From Andrena cerasifolii (taxonomy: Eukaryota; Arthropoda; Insecta; Hymenoptera; Andrenidae): a stretch of DNA of 64,000 nucleotides. Position 1 is the stretch's first letter. Each line of letters begins with the position of its first letter. Below the pieces are notes generated by a model. That model did not search any database. It was given only the letters and a program-made list of their open reading frames with translations, and was not told the DNA's origin. The stretch is taken from NCBI RefSeq assembly GCF_050908995.1, contig NC_135130.1:10719001-10783000 (forward strand). Direction: 5' to 3'. This document shows positions 25,066-38,053 of this stretch, one piece after another. A program made the translations under genes and the position numbers.

Positions 25066-25795
25066 ACTAGGAAGGATCAGACGCGTACAGCGTACGTGCA
25101 AGTAGCCGGAGAGATGCATAGCGAAACCGTACAGTCAGCGACGCGTTAACGCAATCATATTCCAGGGGTCAGGATAAGTCGTTGAATCGGGCTTACCGAC
25201 GGAGCATAAAGACCCGTCCACAATGCCCCACTTTAGTGCTCCGCGCATCCATCAATGAGATCGATAGAAACCGAATGAAAGGTGAGATACGCGCAGTGTG
25301 CGACCGGTGCGTGGGGATCGGCTTTCTTCCCCCTCCCCCAAGGCTTGTTTACAGGGCCCCGCTTCCGGGCGTTGAAGCGTGTTTACTTTAAGGCGCGACC
25401 TTGCCAATTTCGCTGGCCGTGCACGCGGCGCGGGTGGAAGAGAAATAGGGAAGTGGGTGAGAGCCACCGGGGCGTAAAAGTAAACGCATCTCGAGCGACG
25501 GGACAATCGGCGGGAAAACAAGCGTGGGAAAACGAGGAGGGGAGTCTCGCGTGGAGCGTACTATCGCCTCTCGTTCGAGGAGACACCTATCCCATTGAAG
25601 AGAGTGGACGAGGAGCAGTGGAACGGGACTCTGCGAATGGTTCCGCGGCGGTCGAATTCATCGGCTTTCGTCCCGAGTCGCAAGGTGGCGCGCTCGGCGC
25701 GCTTCGCGAAAGTCGAGCGTCACGTGCACGGAGGTAATAATTGCTGGCCGCTGGAGCAGCGAGGGACGAGGTAGATAAAAGTTAAAAGGACTCAC
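25066..25795. other. probable intron downstream of the ARID5-type exon
   Basis: In minus-strand orientation this follows the exon's splice donor. A long plus-strand frame (25282-25737) covers most of it but has no protein-like character. I could not find the next ARID5 exon here. Confidence 0.55.
25790..25795 (-). promoter_or_regulatory. splice donor GTGAGT
   Basis: On the minus strand the sequence reads GAG then GTGAGT, a consensus 5' splice site. It falls exactly where homology to ARID5 proteins stops in the open frame. Confidence 0.85.
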
Positions 25796-26047
25796 CTCTC
25801 CGTGCGTGTCCCTTCGGCCGTCCGGGGTGTTCTCGGGCAAGAAGTAAAGCCGTAAAGATGCCAGAGGCTGATTCGGCCCCCGGCTGTCCATCCACAGCAG
25901 CTGGAGCTCCCCGATGCTGACGAGGTCCGCATCGCTCCAAAGTTTCGTCAGGAAGAAGCTGCCAAGGCGAAGCACCCGACCGTTCCCTACCCTCACCGCT
26001 TTGTAGAACGTGTACGGGCCGTGGCTGAAGCAAGCACCGCCTAATAA
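25796..26047 (-). CDS. ARID5A/ARID5B-like protein, internal exon (N-terminal BAH-like region)
   Basis: This exon of 84 codons, in phase 0 at both ends, encodes the conserved N-terminal region of ARID5-family chromatin proteins. Visible family signatures are HGPYTFYKAV (exon residues 9-18), LRLGSFFLTK (26-35), IGELQLLW (45-52), LRLYFLPENTPDGR (65-78) and HGE at the end. In vertebrates this region lies well upstream of the DNA-binding ARID domain; ARID5B acts in the nucleus with the H3K9 demethylase PHF2. The pattern of GxFFL, IGELQLLW and YFLPE is BAH-like, which is my inference. A pyrimidine-rich acceptor ending CAG precedes it and GTGAGT follows it. ATG codons exist just upstream in the same frame, so an unspliced start cannot be excluded. 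No ARID-domain exon was seen, so the gene must extend beyond this exon, to lower coordinates for its 3' part. The family identity is firm; A versus B is not resolved. Confidence 0.88.
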
Positions 26048-26062
26048 CTGCAAGAAAAATTT
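26048..26062 (-). promoter_or_regulatory. splice acceptor with pyrimidine tract
   Basis: The minus strand reads AAATTTTTCTTGCAG immediately before the first ARID5-like codon. The AG occupies 26049-26048. Family similarity begins directly after it, which favours splicing over the upstream in-frame ATG. Confidence 0.7.
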
Positions 26063-29000
26063 CATTCGTACAAACACTCGCCAGAGGGCAGGGCGATTAG
26101 AAGGCCCCGGGGCGAGGGCCGTTTACGCGAGGCGTCTTCCTCGCCAGCGCCGCCACCGGTTATCGCTGTTATTTTTACACGAAAGCGAGCGAGCGAAAAT
26201 AAGGCAACGGTCCGTTGTCAGCGGAACCGCCGAGTGCCCGAGCGTGCTTATTTGCGAGCCGTCGGTTCGGTTTTATGGACGTTCGTCAAGTGAAACAAGT
26301 CGTTAGATGACTCATACCCCACATGCCAGCGGGTCTCATTTGTAGCAGCGCGCTCCTTTGCCAACCGTTTACCGGCCACCACCTTTGTCTAGGCCGAGCA
26401 GCAATTTTCTTTTCCGGGGTACGATCGGGACTGACCTTGCATCGACGGGAATCAGCCGCCGACCGTCGCGAGACACTCGCAGAATGCCCATCGCGCGCGA
26501 CTATTTTATTTCGCTGCCTCGATCAGGAAAGTTTCCACGTTCGTTTTGCGGCCAAACCTTGAGCTCGTTCGGGAAGCTGAATGGGAAACGAAATATATGC
26601 GTATGCACGCTTACGCGCGGCGTGTTTAAATTCTGATAACGGTAGGAACTAATGGAGGCGGAGTAATAAATTTTCTAGGCAGCTCCGCGAATGATTCTCC
26701 GCGGCGCTGTACAGGTGCAATGCCGAATATCGATGTGGCTCGCGGGAATAAGGGGAATTTGCTGTTTACAAAGAAAATTGATAACTAGCGGCCGCTCGAC
26801 CGTGATCTTTCCCGCTCGATAGTCGTCGGAATCGTTTTACATAAATTTCGTTGCGACTTTGAAGGAACATAGATTACCGATGACACCGTACTTGAGTTAT
26901 TTTCGTCCAGAGTGACATTCAAGCGTGAGTCGTGTTTAGATAAGAGTGAATTTCTTCTCTCGTATCGAGCGGATCGTAAATACGCGTACAATGACGAGGA
27001 GAAAATCTGTTAAGGCGCGATAACGAGCGCGTTCTTATTGTCAGAGCGATCGCAAACTTTTGGCCGCCACTGTACGACACATAACGAACAGTCGCGGGTT
27101 CGAGTCATTCGCATCGGTTGATATAAAAAACGTTTATTATTCTACGAAAGGCGAAGAAAAAGGGAATTCGAGAAACGAAACGCGCGTACGGCGCGTACGG
27201 CGCGTACAGTCCGGCGCAAAAGTCCCGATGCGCTTTCCGTGCGAACAGCGAGCCGGGCAACCGCTCGCTCGCGCGCGCCTTCTCTCTTTTCTTCGCTCTG
27301 CCCGTTTCTTTTTTGCCAAGATTCAACCGTCAACCAGCGTGATTAACGAAGCACGCGAGGGCACCGATGCGGCTCCGCGCGGTCCCGAATTCAGAAGTGC
27401 ATCGCGCAATCCGCTCGCGTATCAATCACCGCGCGATACTCGCCCCGGGACGGAACTCTTTCGCCCTACTGTACCTCTTACGATCATTAGACCGTCGAGC
27501 AATATTTCCAGCGACTTATCGCTCCGTTTTCTAATTATATCTACCTTCGCGCAGCGCCATTTAATTTGCTTGAAAGTTGCAGCGAGGAAAGTTGCTGCCC
27601 CCTTTTCCAGGGGGCTTCTTCTGTTATTCGTTCGCGCGACACGTCAGCCGAATGCCTAATTCTCTCTATATTTTAATTAAGCTGTACTCGGTAATTGAAG
27701 CGTCGCATTACGGGCACGGAAGCGTACTCAGCCAAATGAAATCGCAGATTTAGGAAAGCAGCGCCCTCTCTCGCTCCCCCGGCATTCGGCAGGTAATGCG
27801 TTTCCCCGTCGATTTCGAAAATACCATTTCGGTAAAAGCTTTCAGTTTCGAGAGTGAAAAGCGAATCAGAGGGGATGGATTAAATTTCTTATCGCCAAGC
27901 ATCTTTCTCGGGCAGCCTCGAGGAAAATTTATCTCCGGGGAAACTTGGGAAAATTACAATTTCCCCGGGCCACGGCCAGAAAAAGGCGAGCATCGAATTC
28001 CTACTTATCAGAAATGAATCTATATTTCCGGCCGCCCCTTTTTAACCGGCCTGCCGGCAAGCTAATAATTCGCGTTCCCGCCGATTTTAATATTTTCAAA
28101 GAGAGGAAAGAAACGCTGGCCCGTTTATTTTTTTTTTCTCTCATAGAAGAGCGAGTTAATACGGGCGCAAACATCGCGACCGTATCGAATTGCAAATGCG
28201 ACGTCCCGAGCTTTCACGACAATGAAAAAGATTGCCGTCGTAATTCAGAATATCCAATAGCAAGCGGAGTGCAAAAGAAAAACGCGCCACGCGCCGTCTC
28301 TCTTTGCTTAACTCGACGACGACTCCGGCACTCCACACCAGCGACGCGTCTACTTTGCAGCCGGCGGAGGAGGGCCGGAGGGGGGGCCTTGTCCATTGCT
28401 TCCTTTGCTTTATTTACACGGTCGATTTGAAACTGAACGGATTTCGGGGTAAAAGCGACGGGCGCGAGAGGATCGACGATTTATTGGCCGGAGACCTATT
28501 CCCTCTCGTATCCCACTCCGCTACGTAGCAAAATGTAGTCTCATAATTTTCAAGTTCCCATCTTGCCGGAGGGAACGGCGGAAGAAGGACGAGTAATCGA
28601 TGTGCGCGCGATCGAAGCAGCAACGCCGAGGAGAACGCGCTCGTTATTTAATTCCGAATCGGGTTATGCACGAACGTCATCGAGCGTCGCAAAGATGCAC
28701 AATTACTTCGTTAACTCCAGTGCTTCAATGGCACTGCTATGTCCTACCGCGATTGCATCGAGCTTAATTGCCCGCTAAGACGACCCGGTAATAATCTATC
28801 CCCGCGACACGCCACCGTTTCCTCCACTTCCACTCGACTTTTCTGCGCTGGCGGTGAATTTCTAAAAATTTCTAACAAGCTACATCTCATAACTGTTAAC
28901 GGCCCGGTGGCCTTTCACTCGGCATTAACGCGTTTCATCGCGGAGTTTATCATCGAGGCGACCATCGCCATAGCAATAATAGTAATGATTATATTAATAA

Positions 29001-32000
29001 TAATAATAATGATAATAAAATGCAAGGGGAAACGACTATCGAGCGATACAAAAAAAAGTTGCACTCCAGCCGGTCGTTTGAATGAAAGTTCGCTAATGAC
29101 CGTCTCCGATCCAAGGTGCACGGCTCTCCCCGTCTGTCAATCGCGAGGGGACGAGTTACATAATTGAATCGATAAGCGCGTGCACGAGGTAGCCGCCGGA
29201 TGAGCGCCACTGCCATAACTATTTCCAATGTTTTAAGGGTACAGTCGCGGCCAAGACGCATCACCGCCTGGCCTCGGCCACCACCAATGGTATTTATAGC
29301 GTTAATCTCGTTTCTCCGCAACACACAGCTGCATCGCCTGCAAAACCCCAACGCCATTGATATCGCAATTGCATCTACCTACCGGGCCATACTCTCTTTT
29401 TTCCATTTTTTTTTTTCGCTTCTTTTTCTCTCTTTTCCCCCATTTTTTTTCTTCTTTCCTTCCTTCCTTCCCCTCCTTTTTCACTCTGCCCCCACCCGTA
29501 GCCGCCGCCACCCCACAATGTGTCCGCGTATAGTCACTTGGCTGTTGTGCATGGATTTTTGTGGCGCGTTTCTGCCTTCATTATTTACCCACACAGAGAC
29601 TCCAATTACCATTGGCGTGAGTGCTCCTTCTCCCTCTCCGCGCGGCTCTCTCGTGCGCGCGCGCGTACCGCCCCTGCCAAATATTTCCTCGCGTGGCATC
29701 GAGAGCGACAGCGGCGCATGTATTATTCAGCGCGCGTTGTCGATGCCTCGTTCGAGCACATTTTATTCGTGTACACACGCGGAACGTTACGATCGGTTTA
29801 TTATTTATGCTTGTTGTCAGTCATGCCCAGTGGCGCTCAGCCGGCCCCCCGGGTTCTCTCGCTCTGGCTCGGCGAGCGGCCGGGCAACGGGGAATAAAGA
29901 AGAGACTATTCTCCGTCCAGTGGAACGGTGGCGGGGCATTTTGGCGCGCACTGTACGGTTACAAGTAGCTATGAACGTGTATACAATTAACGCGTTCCAG
30001 CTCGACGTCCCGTGAATAAGGAATCGCGCGAAGACGCGTGAGAACGGGCGTACTGATAACGAAGAAAGAGACTCCTCGTCTAGTTTCGGTGCGAGCGTTT
30101 CGAAATTTTCTACTTTCGAGCCGCGCTGTACCTCTGAACTTTGTCTTTCGCTTCGTTCTCCCGCGAACGCCTCGGACACTTTTATCAATCCCTAACAGCT
30201 CGCGGCCGCGACACGCACGGGCGAAGGGGAAGAGAAATAAGAGGGGGCGAGGGAGGTGGAAGTTACGTCAATGAGATTATGTTGGCGCTTAATCACGGTG
30301 TAATGAACAGTAATGAAAAGAGAAACATCGTAAACAGGGATCGCTGATCAACCCGCGAAGCTATCGAGACTAGGGCCGGTATTATTTCTCGAATTTTAAA
30401 TAAAATATTAAATTATTCGCAGCCCTAAACGAGACGCTTCTAACGAATTATTTATTAATCGATAGACTGTGGCACGGCTGATCGGGCTCGGGATCGAATT
30501 CGACGACAACAGAGAGCCCATTTTTCCTTTGAAAGGTACGGGAATATATAACGTTGGCGCGGAGTATTTCGCAACGGGGCCCCCTAATTGATTAAAAATC
30601 GATTCCGTCGTCTTGCCGCCGGTACCGGTGCTGTTCGGACGAAAATAGGTCAAGCAAATGACTTTATGAACTTAATGAGCAGAAGAACGATCTCCCCTCT
30701 ACGCAAAAACCTCCGAAAGCTTTCCGAAATAGAGCGAGACATCTGGAGGAGCGATCCTTGTCGCGCGAGAGCCCCCCTTTCGCGAACTTCAGAAATCACT
30801 AGGAGCCGGGCGAGCGAAGCAGCGCAGAGGCAACGGAAGACGAAGGAAAAAGGACAGGGGGGAAAGCGAAATGATTACTCCGCGCAGAAATACTGACTAC
30901 AAATGGAATATCGTCTCATTTCTGTAATTACTGTCGGGGTTGGGGGACTGGTTTCTGAGAGAAGCACCGCGCTAATCGCACCAAGAAACCAGCGTATCAG
31001 CCAACAGCTGCCCCTTCAGGATCTACATCACTCGAAAGCGTTAATCCCTTAACTGTGAGTAATTATGCTCGCAGGGAAGCTGTAACGCCATGTAGCCTTC
31101 TCGTTAAACGCAACCACTGTATCGTAAAGATTCTCTCGATCCGTCCACCCCCCCCTCCAAGTCGTTCTACTAATTTGCATTCAGCGTCGAAAGCGATATT
31201 ACTCTTTAAGTACACCTGCACCCCGTAGAAAAGAGTTATTGTTAATTTTATTTCACGATCGTTCACCCAGGCTACCGAGCCTAGATTAATCCAAGCCAGG
31301 GTAATTATCTCTCATAAACAGCGCGCTATCGTTTCGATTCCCTTTCCGTCGCCTTTGCTTTTATTCTCCCAGCGGAGTACCGTAACAGTCTCTGCCCGTT
31401 GTGCCTCTTCAGGTTTTATGTAATAGCCGTTGCCTGTTTTTCCTCCGGCAACCGGAGGCAACGTTGGACGGGACGGGGAGAAGAAAGAAGCGAAAAGGAG
31501 AAAAAGGAAGGGGAGGCGGAAAGGGGGAAGCTGCGCGTAACATTTTAAGGCCACGCAGAGGAATATGATATGTGGCCGTAGTTCTCATAACACGGAATTG
31601 CGAGTTCTTCGGCACTCCTCTCCGCCGCCTGCGACGCGTTCGAACCCCCATTATAATTCCGAACGCCAAAGCGATCGGACCCACCGACGATTAGCCAGTT
31701 GAAGCTGTTTGGAAAGTGTGCGATTCCCAGCTGGCCCATTTAATTCCCCGGCGCGAATGATTTCCCGAAATTTCTGGGCCGTTCGAACTGAAACGAAGAC
31801 CGAGATACGATCGAGCGCGACGTCGCGCCGGAACCAGGCTCCCACAGACCGACGCGAATATTCGCGGCGCGCAGCGGATCAGATAAGGCTGCCCGTAAGC
31901 AGCCACGTATAAAAAAAACTGCGGGTCCGCTGCCGCCGCGAATATTCGCGTTGGTCCGCGGGAGAGCCGATGTTTTACTTTGCTGATTATCATCCAGATG

Positions 32001-34710
32001 CTCCGGTCGACCGGCAGAAACGAAAATATCGATTACCTGGCTCTGGGGCTCGTATTCGCGTATCCCTGCGCTTTATTTCGTGATTAATCGCGGCGGAGAT
32101 TATAAATAAAACTAACATGCAAATCGGGCGGTGGCGTGCGTGTCATCTGCGGCTGCGGGAACGCGCAGGCGCGATTGAAAAGTGAACGGCGGGCGGCGGA
32201 GGGGGGCTGTTTAATAGTCATGAAACGAAATGTGTGCGGGCTCCTCGTATCCTTGACTCGAGCCGTAGATTGATAAAACTGTAGGCAAAAATAGATTGTT
32301 TACTTTGCGTATCGATTAATTATAAAAGGCAGAGAAAAAAAGAAAGAGGCGATTGTCGCGTTCCATCCTCGCGATTCCAATCAATTTTGTATATACGTGT
32401 CCTACGCGCGGATAAATAATGCGGCGTCTTTTTTTTATATTTTTTTCATTCTCTTTAATTTTTTTTTTTTTTTTGAAACAGAGAATTTAAAGAGATTTCT
32501 ACGGCGCACAGTGATATTGAATTTTCAGCCGTTCTCTTTGGTAGCGGAGTATACGAGCAAAGTTTTTAATCCCTTTATTTCAGATTTTTCTTTCCCCGGA
32601 GAAATATTTAATCCTGATGGAAATAAAAATTTCATATTCAACGAAGAATTCAATTCATTAGAAATTCAGTGACTGAGAGAATTACGAGAGCATATTGCGA
32701 GCCAGCAATTACATTAAATAAAGAATTTTAAATAGAGGAAGTTTCGCCCGGCTTATGAATATTCAGGCAAGCGCGATATTAATATAAACAATGCATACGA
32801 AAGGGGATCCCTTTGGATCCGTTAAAACAAGATACTCCGCGTTTAAGCGCCGGGCACAATGATATCCGTTATGTAATCGCTTGTCAATAAAATGACGAAT
32901 TAACTCGCTGCTCCTCGCCGTTGTAATAGCGAGCGGAGGCTATAAAAAGAGGCGTCGGTAAGTAACATCCATCGCTTATTTAGCTTGGTTTACGTAAGGG
33001 AGCCTAACGTTAACGTTTTCGTTTAGAACCGTCTGGGTGAAAAGCGAAATAAAGCTACACGGGGTGTCCCGCTCGAAATCGATCCCCTGGAATTTCTGTA
33101 ACGCAGGGAAAGAGCAAGCTGCCCAACGAGATTTCGTTTTCACGCACTGGAAATTCAGAGAAAGCGAGGTGCCGAGAAGAAGTTGCAGTAAAAATTAGCG
33201 GAGCAGAGGTAAAAATCAGAATTAAAAGCTAATCCGTCTACGCGGGGAGAAGGCGATCGATATTGCCCCGTAAAAGAATCGTGTCGCAAATGGCCGAAAG
33301 AAAGTCGTCGTTTCGAAGTAACTGCGTACAATCGAACAATTTCCGAAACGGCCCGTCCCGTGTCTCCGGCTAGTGCTCAGAAAAGAAAAACGAGTCGTGC
33401 ACACCCGAGGGATCGAAAAAAAGATGGGATATGGGGCAATGCCCCCCCGACCCCTCCTCCTCCGTCCCCCTTCTGCCCCTTTGCCCCGCGTGTCTCATTG
33501 TATACCCTCGCCGCGTGTAATCGCATATATACCAAGCTGTCCAAGCCCTCCCGTGTCCCTCTCGCGATCTCTCTTTTCCATTTTCCCTCCTTCTCGTTAC
33601 TGTGCCCGTGCTCCTACCCGCCTGTTTGCCTCTCTTTTCCCGACGATACTCCTCCAAGAGAGCCCCGATAGCCGCGTCTCACTCGCGCCGACGCGAAACT
33701 CCCGCCATCTGTCTGCCTCTAGAATGAGTTTTACTAAGCACTTTAAAGCTACCGTCACAACGAATGACTCACCTCGACACATTAAGCGGCGATGCATAAG
33801 CGACTACGTAAACGAATAACCGAACGGCGCACAAACGGAGACTTTACCGTTTCCATCTCCTTTCTTTTCCCCCGGTTATTCATTGGCTTTTCTTCGGAGG
33901 GTCGTGCGCCGCTGGATCAATGTTACGAAACTAATATAGAAGCGAATAATAGAGCTGGATAACGACGCCGCCGGGAACAGATACCTGCGTTTCTTTTTTC
34001 TTTTTTTTTTCCACGAATGGTAGGTATGTGTTCAGCTTTACGAGGAATTAAGAACACTGCGTTTAACGGCGGAGTTTCCCCGCTCTTTTGACTTTATTCG
34101 GATAATTCGATTAGAGCCGTTAATGGAGCGCGTTAACGACTATTCGCCGGCGGTTGTTCGCGGGGCAGCCTGAAATTTAAATATTAGGATCGTCGAATGG
34201 CGGGCGCGAGTTGCTTTGGGGTGGTATATAGGCGGCCTGTTGAAGGAACTTCTCGACGGGTTTATTACACAAGCAGCCACCGTTTTCACGAGTAAATATT
34301 CCGTTACTCGAATGATTTATTCCGTCCCGCCAATCGATATCGGCGTTAAAGTGCATCCAGAATGAGTTCTTGCTGTCTGCCAATTGTTGCCAGCCAAACA
34401 CTCGGTGAAAATTGTTTAACCCCTTGAAACATTCCGCTGTCGCAGCTCCAACTTGGACTCAACCAATTAAATACACTTTTTCGCTCAGCCTATTCTACGC
34501 AACTCTCAAGGTACCTACATCGATTTAACCAAAATAGAGAACCAGGGAAAAGTATGAAGCGAATGAAACCAGACGTATCGGCGAAATAGCGCTCGCTGTA
34601 ATTACCATACAGTCTGCTGCAAAATTTATTCGCAAGCTTTCTTATTACGCTCGAGCCGATGTACAACGTTCGCACACGTGTTCCTATTTTCACTCGGATT
34701 TAGATCCCCG

Positions 34711-34974
34711 TTACACACTGCGGGCGCTGTTTGTGAGACAGCCTTTAGGCCACACGTGCACACACGTCGCCGCGAAGGGCCCTCCGAGTAGCGATGGCCT
34801 CACGAAATCTCCCCCTTTTCCCAACGTTCCAACGAATTCGCCTCCCGCAAAACGTATTATACTATTTCCTTCGCTCGGACGCCATTGTAGGGTGGATGTA
34901 CCAGCAAACGAACACGTACCAGTGAATGGACATTTTTTATTAAAACGAGTAAAATAAGTTATTAAAAGAAGCAA
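34711..34974 (-). other. fragment open on both strands, unassigned
   Basis: An 87-codon minus-strand frame overlaps a 74-codon plus-strand frame. The minus-strand product is less compositionally biased than most frames in the window, with scattered G, F and W residues. I do not recognise it, and there is no splice or promoter support. A decayed mobile-element fragment is one possibility. Confidence 0.2.
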
Positions 34975-35254
34975 CTAATTAATCAGAGACTTCTTGTAAT
35001 TTCTTGCTTCAGATCCAAACAATTTTTGCAGCACGCGGAGTCAATCGCGCTGCGAACATAATTTTATAATAGTGTTCGTTCGTTAGCCTTAAGCGTTCAT
35101 TTATTGGTGCGTTTACCCTAGCTTCTTCACTGCGCTTCTCGGTACTCCCGAAGCGTTCAAGGACACCCAATCTCGGCGAACACTCGAGGCGTCGGGACGT
35201 GTTTCGTCGGACGGTGGATCTGATCCGAGGCGGCTCGAGGCTGTCGCTGGCGCG

Positions 35255-35480
35255 TTGCACTCACGTGCGCTGCAGCCGCGTAACGTGTGTGTACGCGAGT
35301 GAATCAACACAGGGGGAACGCACACACGGTCGATAAAGACACGTGTATGCACACTCGATACACGATATATGCGGGGAATTTGACTGAGGTACGTGGCACG
35401 CACACCGCTACCTCTTTGTAATACGAATCAGCGAATAGGCACACTTGACTCGTCGGCGCATCACCTCACGCAACACTTGC
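35255..35480. promoter_or_regulatory. CpG- and CACGTG-rich patch, possible promoter or enhancer
   Basis: Two CACGTG E-boxes (about 35263 and 35340) and several ACGTG or CACGC variants lie in a short CpG-rich stretch. On the minus strand a donor-like CAC then GTGAGT occurs at about 35260-35267, as would fit an untranslated first exon. Nothing proves transcription here. Confidence 0.25.
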
Positions 35481-37654
35481 GGAGGCATTTAACCCTTTTG
35501 CGGTCCCAGGTATTTTTCCAATTCTCCGCCTAAAGAAATATCTCCCGCGTCCGGCAAGTTTTCACGCCGGCGGAATAATTGCCGCGATCGAGTTAGCCCC
35601 GCGTTAATTGCACGCGCTTTCTCGTCGAAAAGCGGCCGAATTCTCCCCGAGAGCCATTCCGTCTCGATTAAAGCCAGTGAAAACGCGGCTGACTGGAACC
35701 CGCCGCGGAGATCCATACCGAAAGTAATTCGTAATGCGCGCGGGGAACATTTTTCCCGAGCGGAGAAAGCAATTACTCGAGTGCGCGTTGCATTTAATAA
35801 CGTTTCGCCGGAGTGACGAGCGCGCCTCGACCTCGGAATTCAACATTTACTAATCGCCCGTTCTCCAGACAGAGTGGCGATTAAATACTTTTTAGGATAC
35901 CCCAAGAGTCACTTTCGACAAATTACCCCGGTGATGTGGACACTTTTAGAATCGACCGCGCCGGGGTAAAAGTGAGATATCCACCCCCGCCGTTTCGTCT
36001 CCCCTTTTCAGTGGTTCCTCTCGCAAAACCCTTCTCCGGTTCCCTCTTTCGCCGACTTATTATTACCCTCCACCTAGAGTTACCCTCGGTCATTATTATC
36101 ATTTCGAAGGGCTCCGGCCTTTACGAGCAAACGGAAGTTTATTACTAATAAAGAAATATTCGGAGGGGGACCGGCGAGCTGTCGAGCGGAGTCGTGAATA
36201 GGGCCCTGTACGCCAGAAAGATCAGAAGTCACCTTGGAGATGGCTCCGAAAATGGAACCGGTTCCCAAGCGCGTATATAATTGGGTCCCGTCCTCCGACT
36301 GGCCCTCTTTCGGAATAATCAACGTTTATTTCGCCGTTTAGCGCGAGCAGGGTGTCAGGCCAGCCGCACGGTCGTTTTGCTCACGGTCACGGGGAAACAG
36401 CTACCCCGTTTCCGGCCGGATGGGCCCCTACGAATTTTCGACCCTCCTCGCCCGAGGGCCCAAAGCCTCGCGACTTCTGCCGTATTGTAATTTAGGTATG
36501 CTGTTTCTTCGGCTTTATCTTCCGTCGGGCTCTCTAGATTTTCTCTCGGATCGATATTGAATGGCCGAGCAACGAGAGGCTTATCAATGAACGATGCGCG
36601 AGATTCTTTATCCCTGCGCTGCTGGATACAGTGAATTAGAATTCGTAATTTAATAATATAATGCGAAAATGTGAGCGCGATATCGGTAACTGAAATCCTC
36701 GGTTTCCGAACAACGAGTTCTTTTATCGCGGGGGAAAATTCAGCGAGCGCCGGGATGAATGGTAATCAAGATATACGACGAGCCGTGCAGGAGACTCCAT
36801 TCAAAGGGAGAAAGCTCTTACGATGATACAACGTTCCCATCAAATATCCAGTAAAAGGATACTTTTATTTCCATGTTATACACTCTCGTGTTCCTTATTT
36901 TATTCAATGGATACTGATAGACAGAAATATTGGAATACGGGGCGCGCGCGAGGCAGGAATTTTTCTAAATCGTCCGTGACCTAACAAAAATACATTGCAC
37001 GGACCGGGAACACTTGTTCTCGTTTCTCACCGAGGGGACAAGTAAAAATTCCCCGCTACGTACATCGCGGCTGGAATGCCGCGACAAGTGTTTAATTCCA
37101 TTTCTAATTTCTCTCTGCTCCTTGCTGTTCCTAATTTCGAGCGAGACTCGTGTTCAAAGTCACGGGAACCAGTCGGGAATCTTTTAATAAAAAGATTATG
37201 TTTTCAGATAGATTGCTTGGATCGATCATCGCTGCCTTTAATCCGAAGTCCGAAATCCACTGGGAACGAAGAAGCAGCGGCTCTTTCTTTTAAACGCAAT
37301 CGTCCACCTTGCGAAGAGCTGTAATGGCGAGTAATTTCATCCGAAACTGACTGAGATAAAGGCTTGAGAAACATATTCTAATAAATCAAATCAAATTATA
37401 CTTATGCACAATTCATCGAACTAAAACTTCCTTTCCCCACAATACAAAGTTTTTCCACGAAATTTTACGGGCGAAATCGCACAGAGTTGCAAACCCGGGA
37501 TTTGCGATTTTCCTGTACCAAATTTTTCCTTTGCAAAATTGTTGAAAAGATTTATTTCTTTTCCAACTACCTTGCGTCTTCGCGAGAAGCTAACTTCCTC
37601 CAGTGAGAGCAGTACACAAATAGTGCGAAGTGTGACGCGTGGTCTTAATTCTAA

Positions 37655-38050
37655 CAAGGGAAGATCTCGAACCTGGAAATTAAAAAAATTCTGAAACTTT
37701 GCGAATATGTAGGGGATTTTCTCCCGCAGGGGGTGAAATTAACCTCTGAAAATTCGGCTATTTTCCGATTTTGTGTTATAACTCGCGAACTGTAAGAGAT
37801 AAAAAAGAAATTTCAAGACAAAAGTCACTTATTTTAATTAGATCCAGCATTTGGTAAAAAAAATTATTTTACAGTTCACGAGTTATAACACAAAATCGGA
37901 AAATAATCGGATTTCCAGTGGTCGATTTACACTCCCTTAGAGTGAATTTGGGCAGCAAACAAAAATTGCGTTGTAATCAGGAGGTAATTCCCTACATATT
38001 CACAAGGTTTTAGAATTTTTTGAATTCCCGGGCTCGGAAGTGTTCCCTTG
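37655..38050. mobile_element. foldback DNA element with TAA duplication (Harbinger-like MITE)
   Basis: The ends CAAGGGAA and TTCCCTTG are flanked by TAA on both sides (37652-37654 and 38051-38053), the 3-bp target duplication typical of PIF/Harbinger transposons. Long diverged inverted arms run inward. The central blocks CCGATTTTGTGTTATAACTC (left) and its inverse complement (right) are almost identical. There is no transposase frame. The superfamily assignment rests only on the 3-bp duplication. Confidence 0.75.
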
Positions 38051-38053
38051 TAA

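Larger units (their letters stand above)
26063..37654. other. non-coding stretch, probably 5' intron or upstream of the ARID5-type gene
   Basis: No second recognisable exon was found on either strand. The longest frame in the window (29200-30015, plus) is driven by T/C-rich low complexity and is not convincing. Short simple repeats occur at 27184-27207 (GCGCGTACG units), 28989-29018 (ATA/TAA units), about 29400-29480 (T/C) and about 32459-32475 (T). A CpG-rich patch with E-boxes lies at 35255-35480. Confidence 0.6.

Noticed and set aside
25282..25737. 151-codon plus-strand frame next to the ARID5-type exon
   Set aside because: Opposite strand to the real exon, no homology, and CpG-rich sequence that simply lacks stops.
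27090..27115. T-loop-like GGGTTCGAGTC
   Set aside because: The flanking bases do not form a T-stem and no tRNA body precedes it.
28915..29121. Hydrophobic I-rich peptide resembling a membrane segment
   Set aside because: Produced by an ATA/TAA microsatellite, not by a conserved protein.
29200..30015. Longest open frame in the window (271 codons, plus strand)
   Set aside because: Its middle is a T/C-rich low-complexity run giving F, S, P and L repeats. It has no domain, no splice context and overlapping open frames on both strands.
35487..35515. TTAACCCTTTTGCGGTC, similar to a common MITE end
   Set aside because: No inverted partner was found nearby, so no element can be supported.
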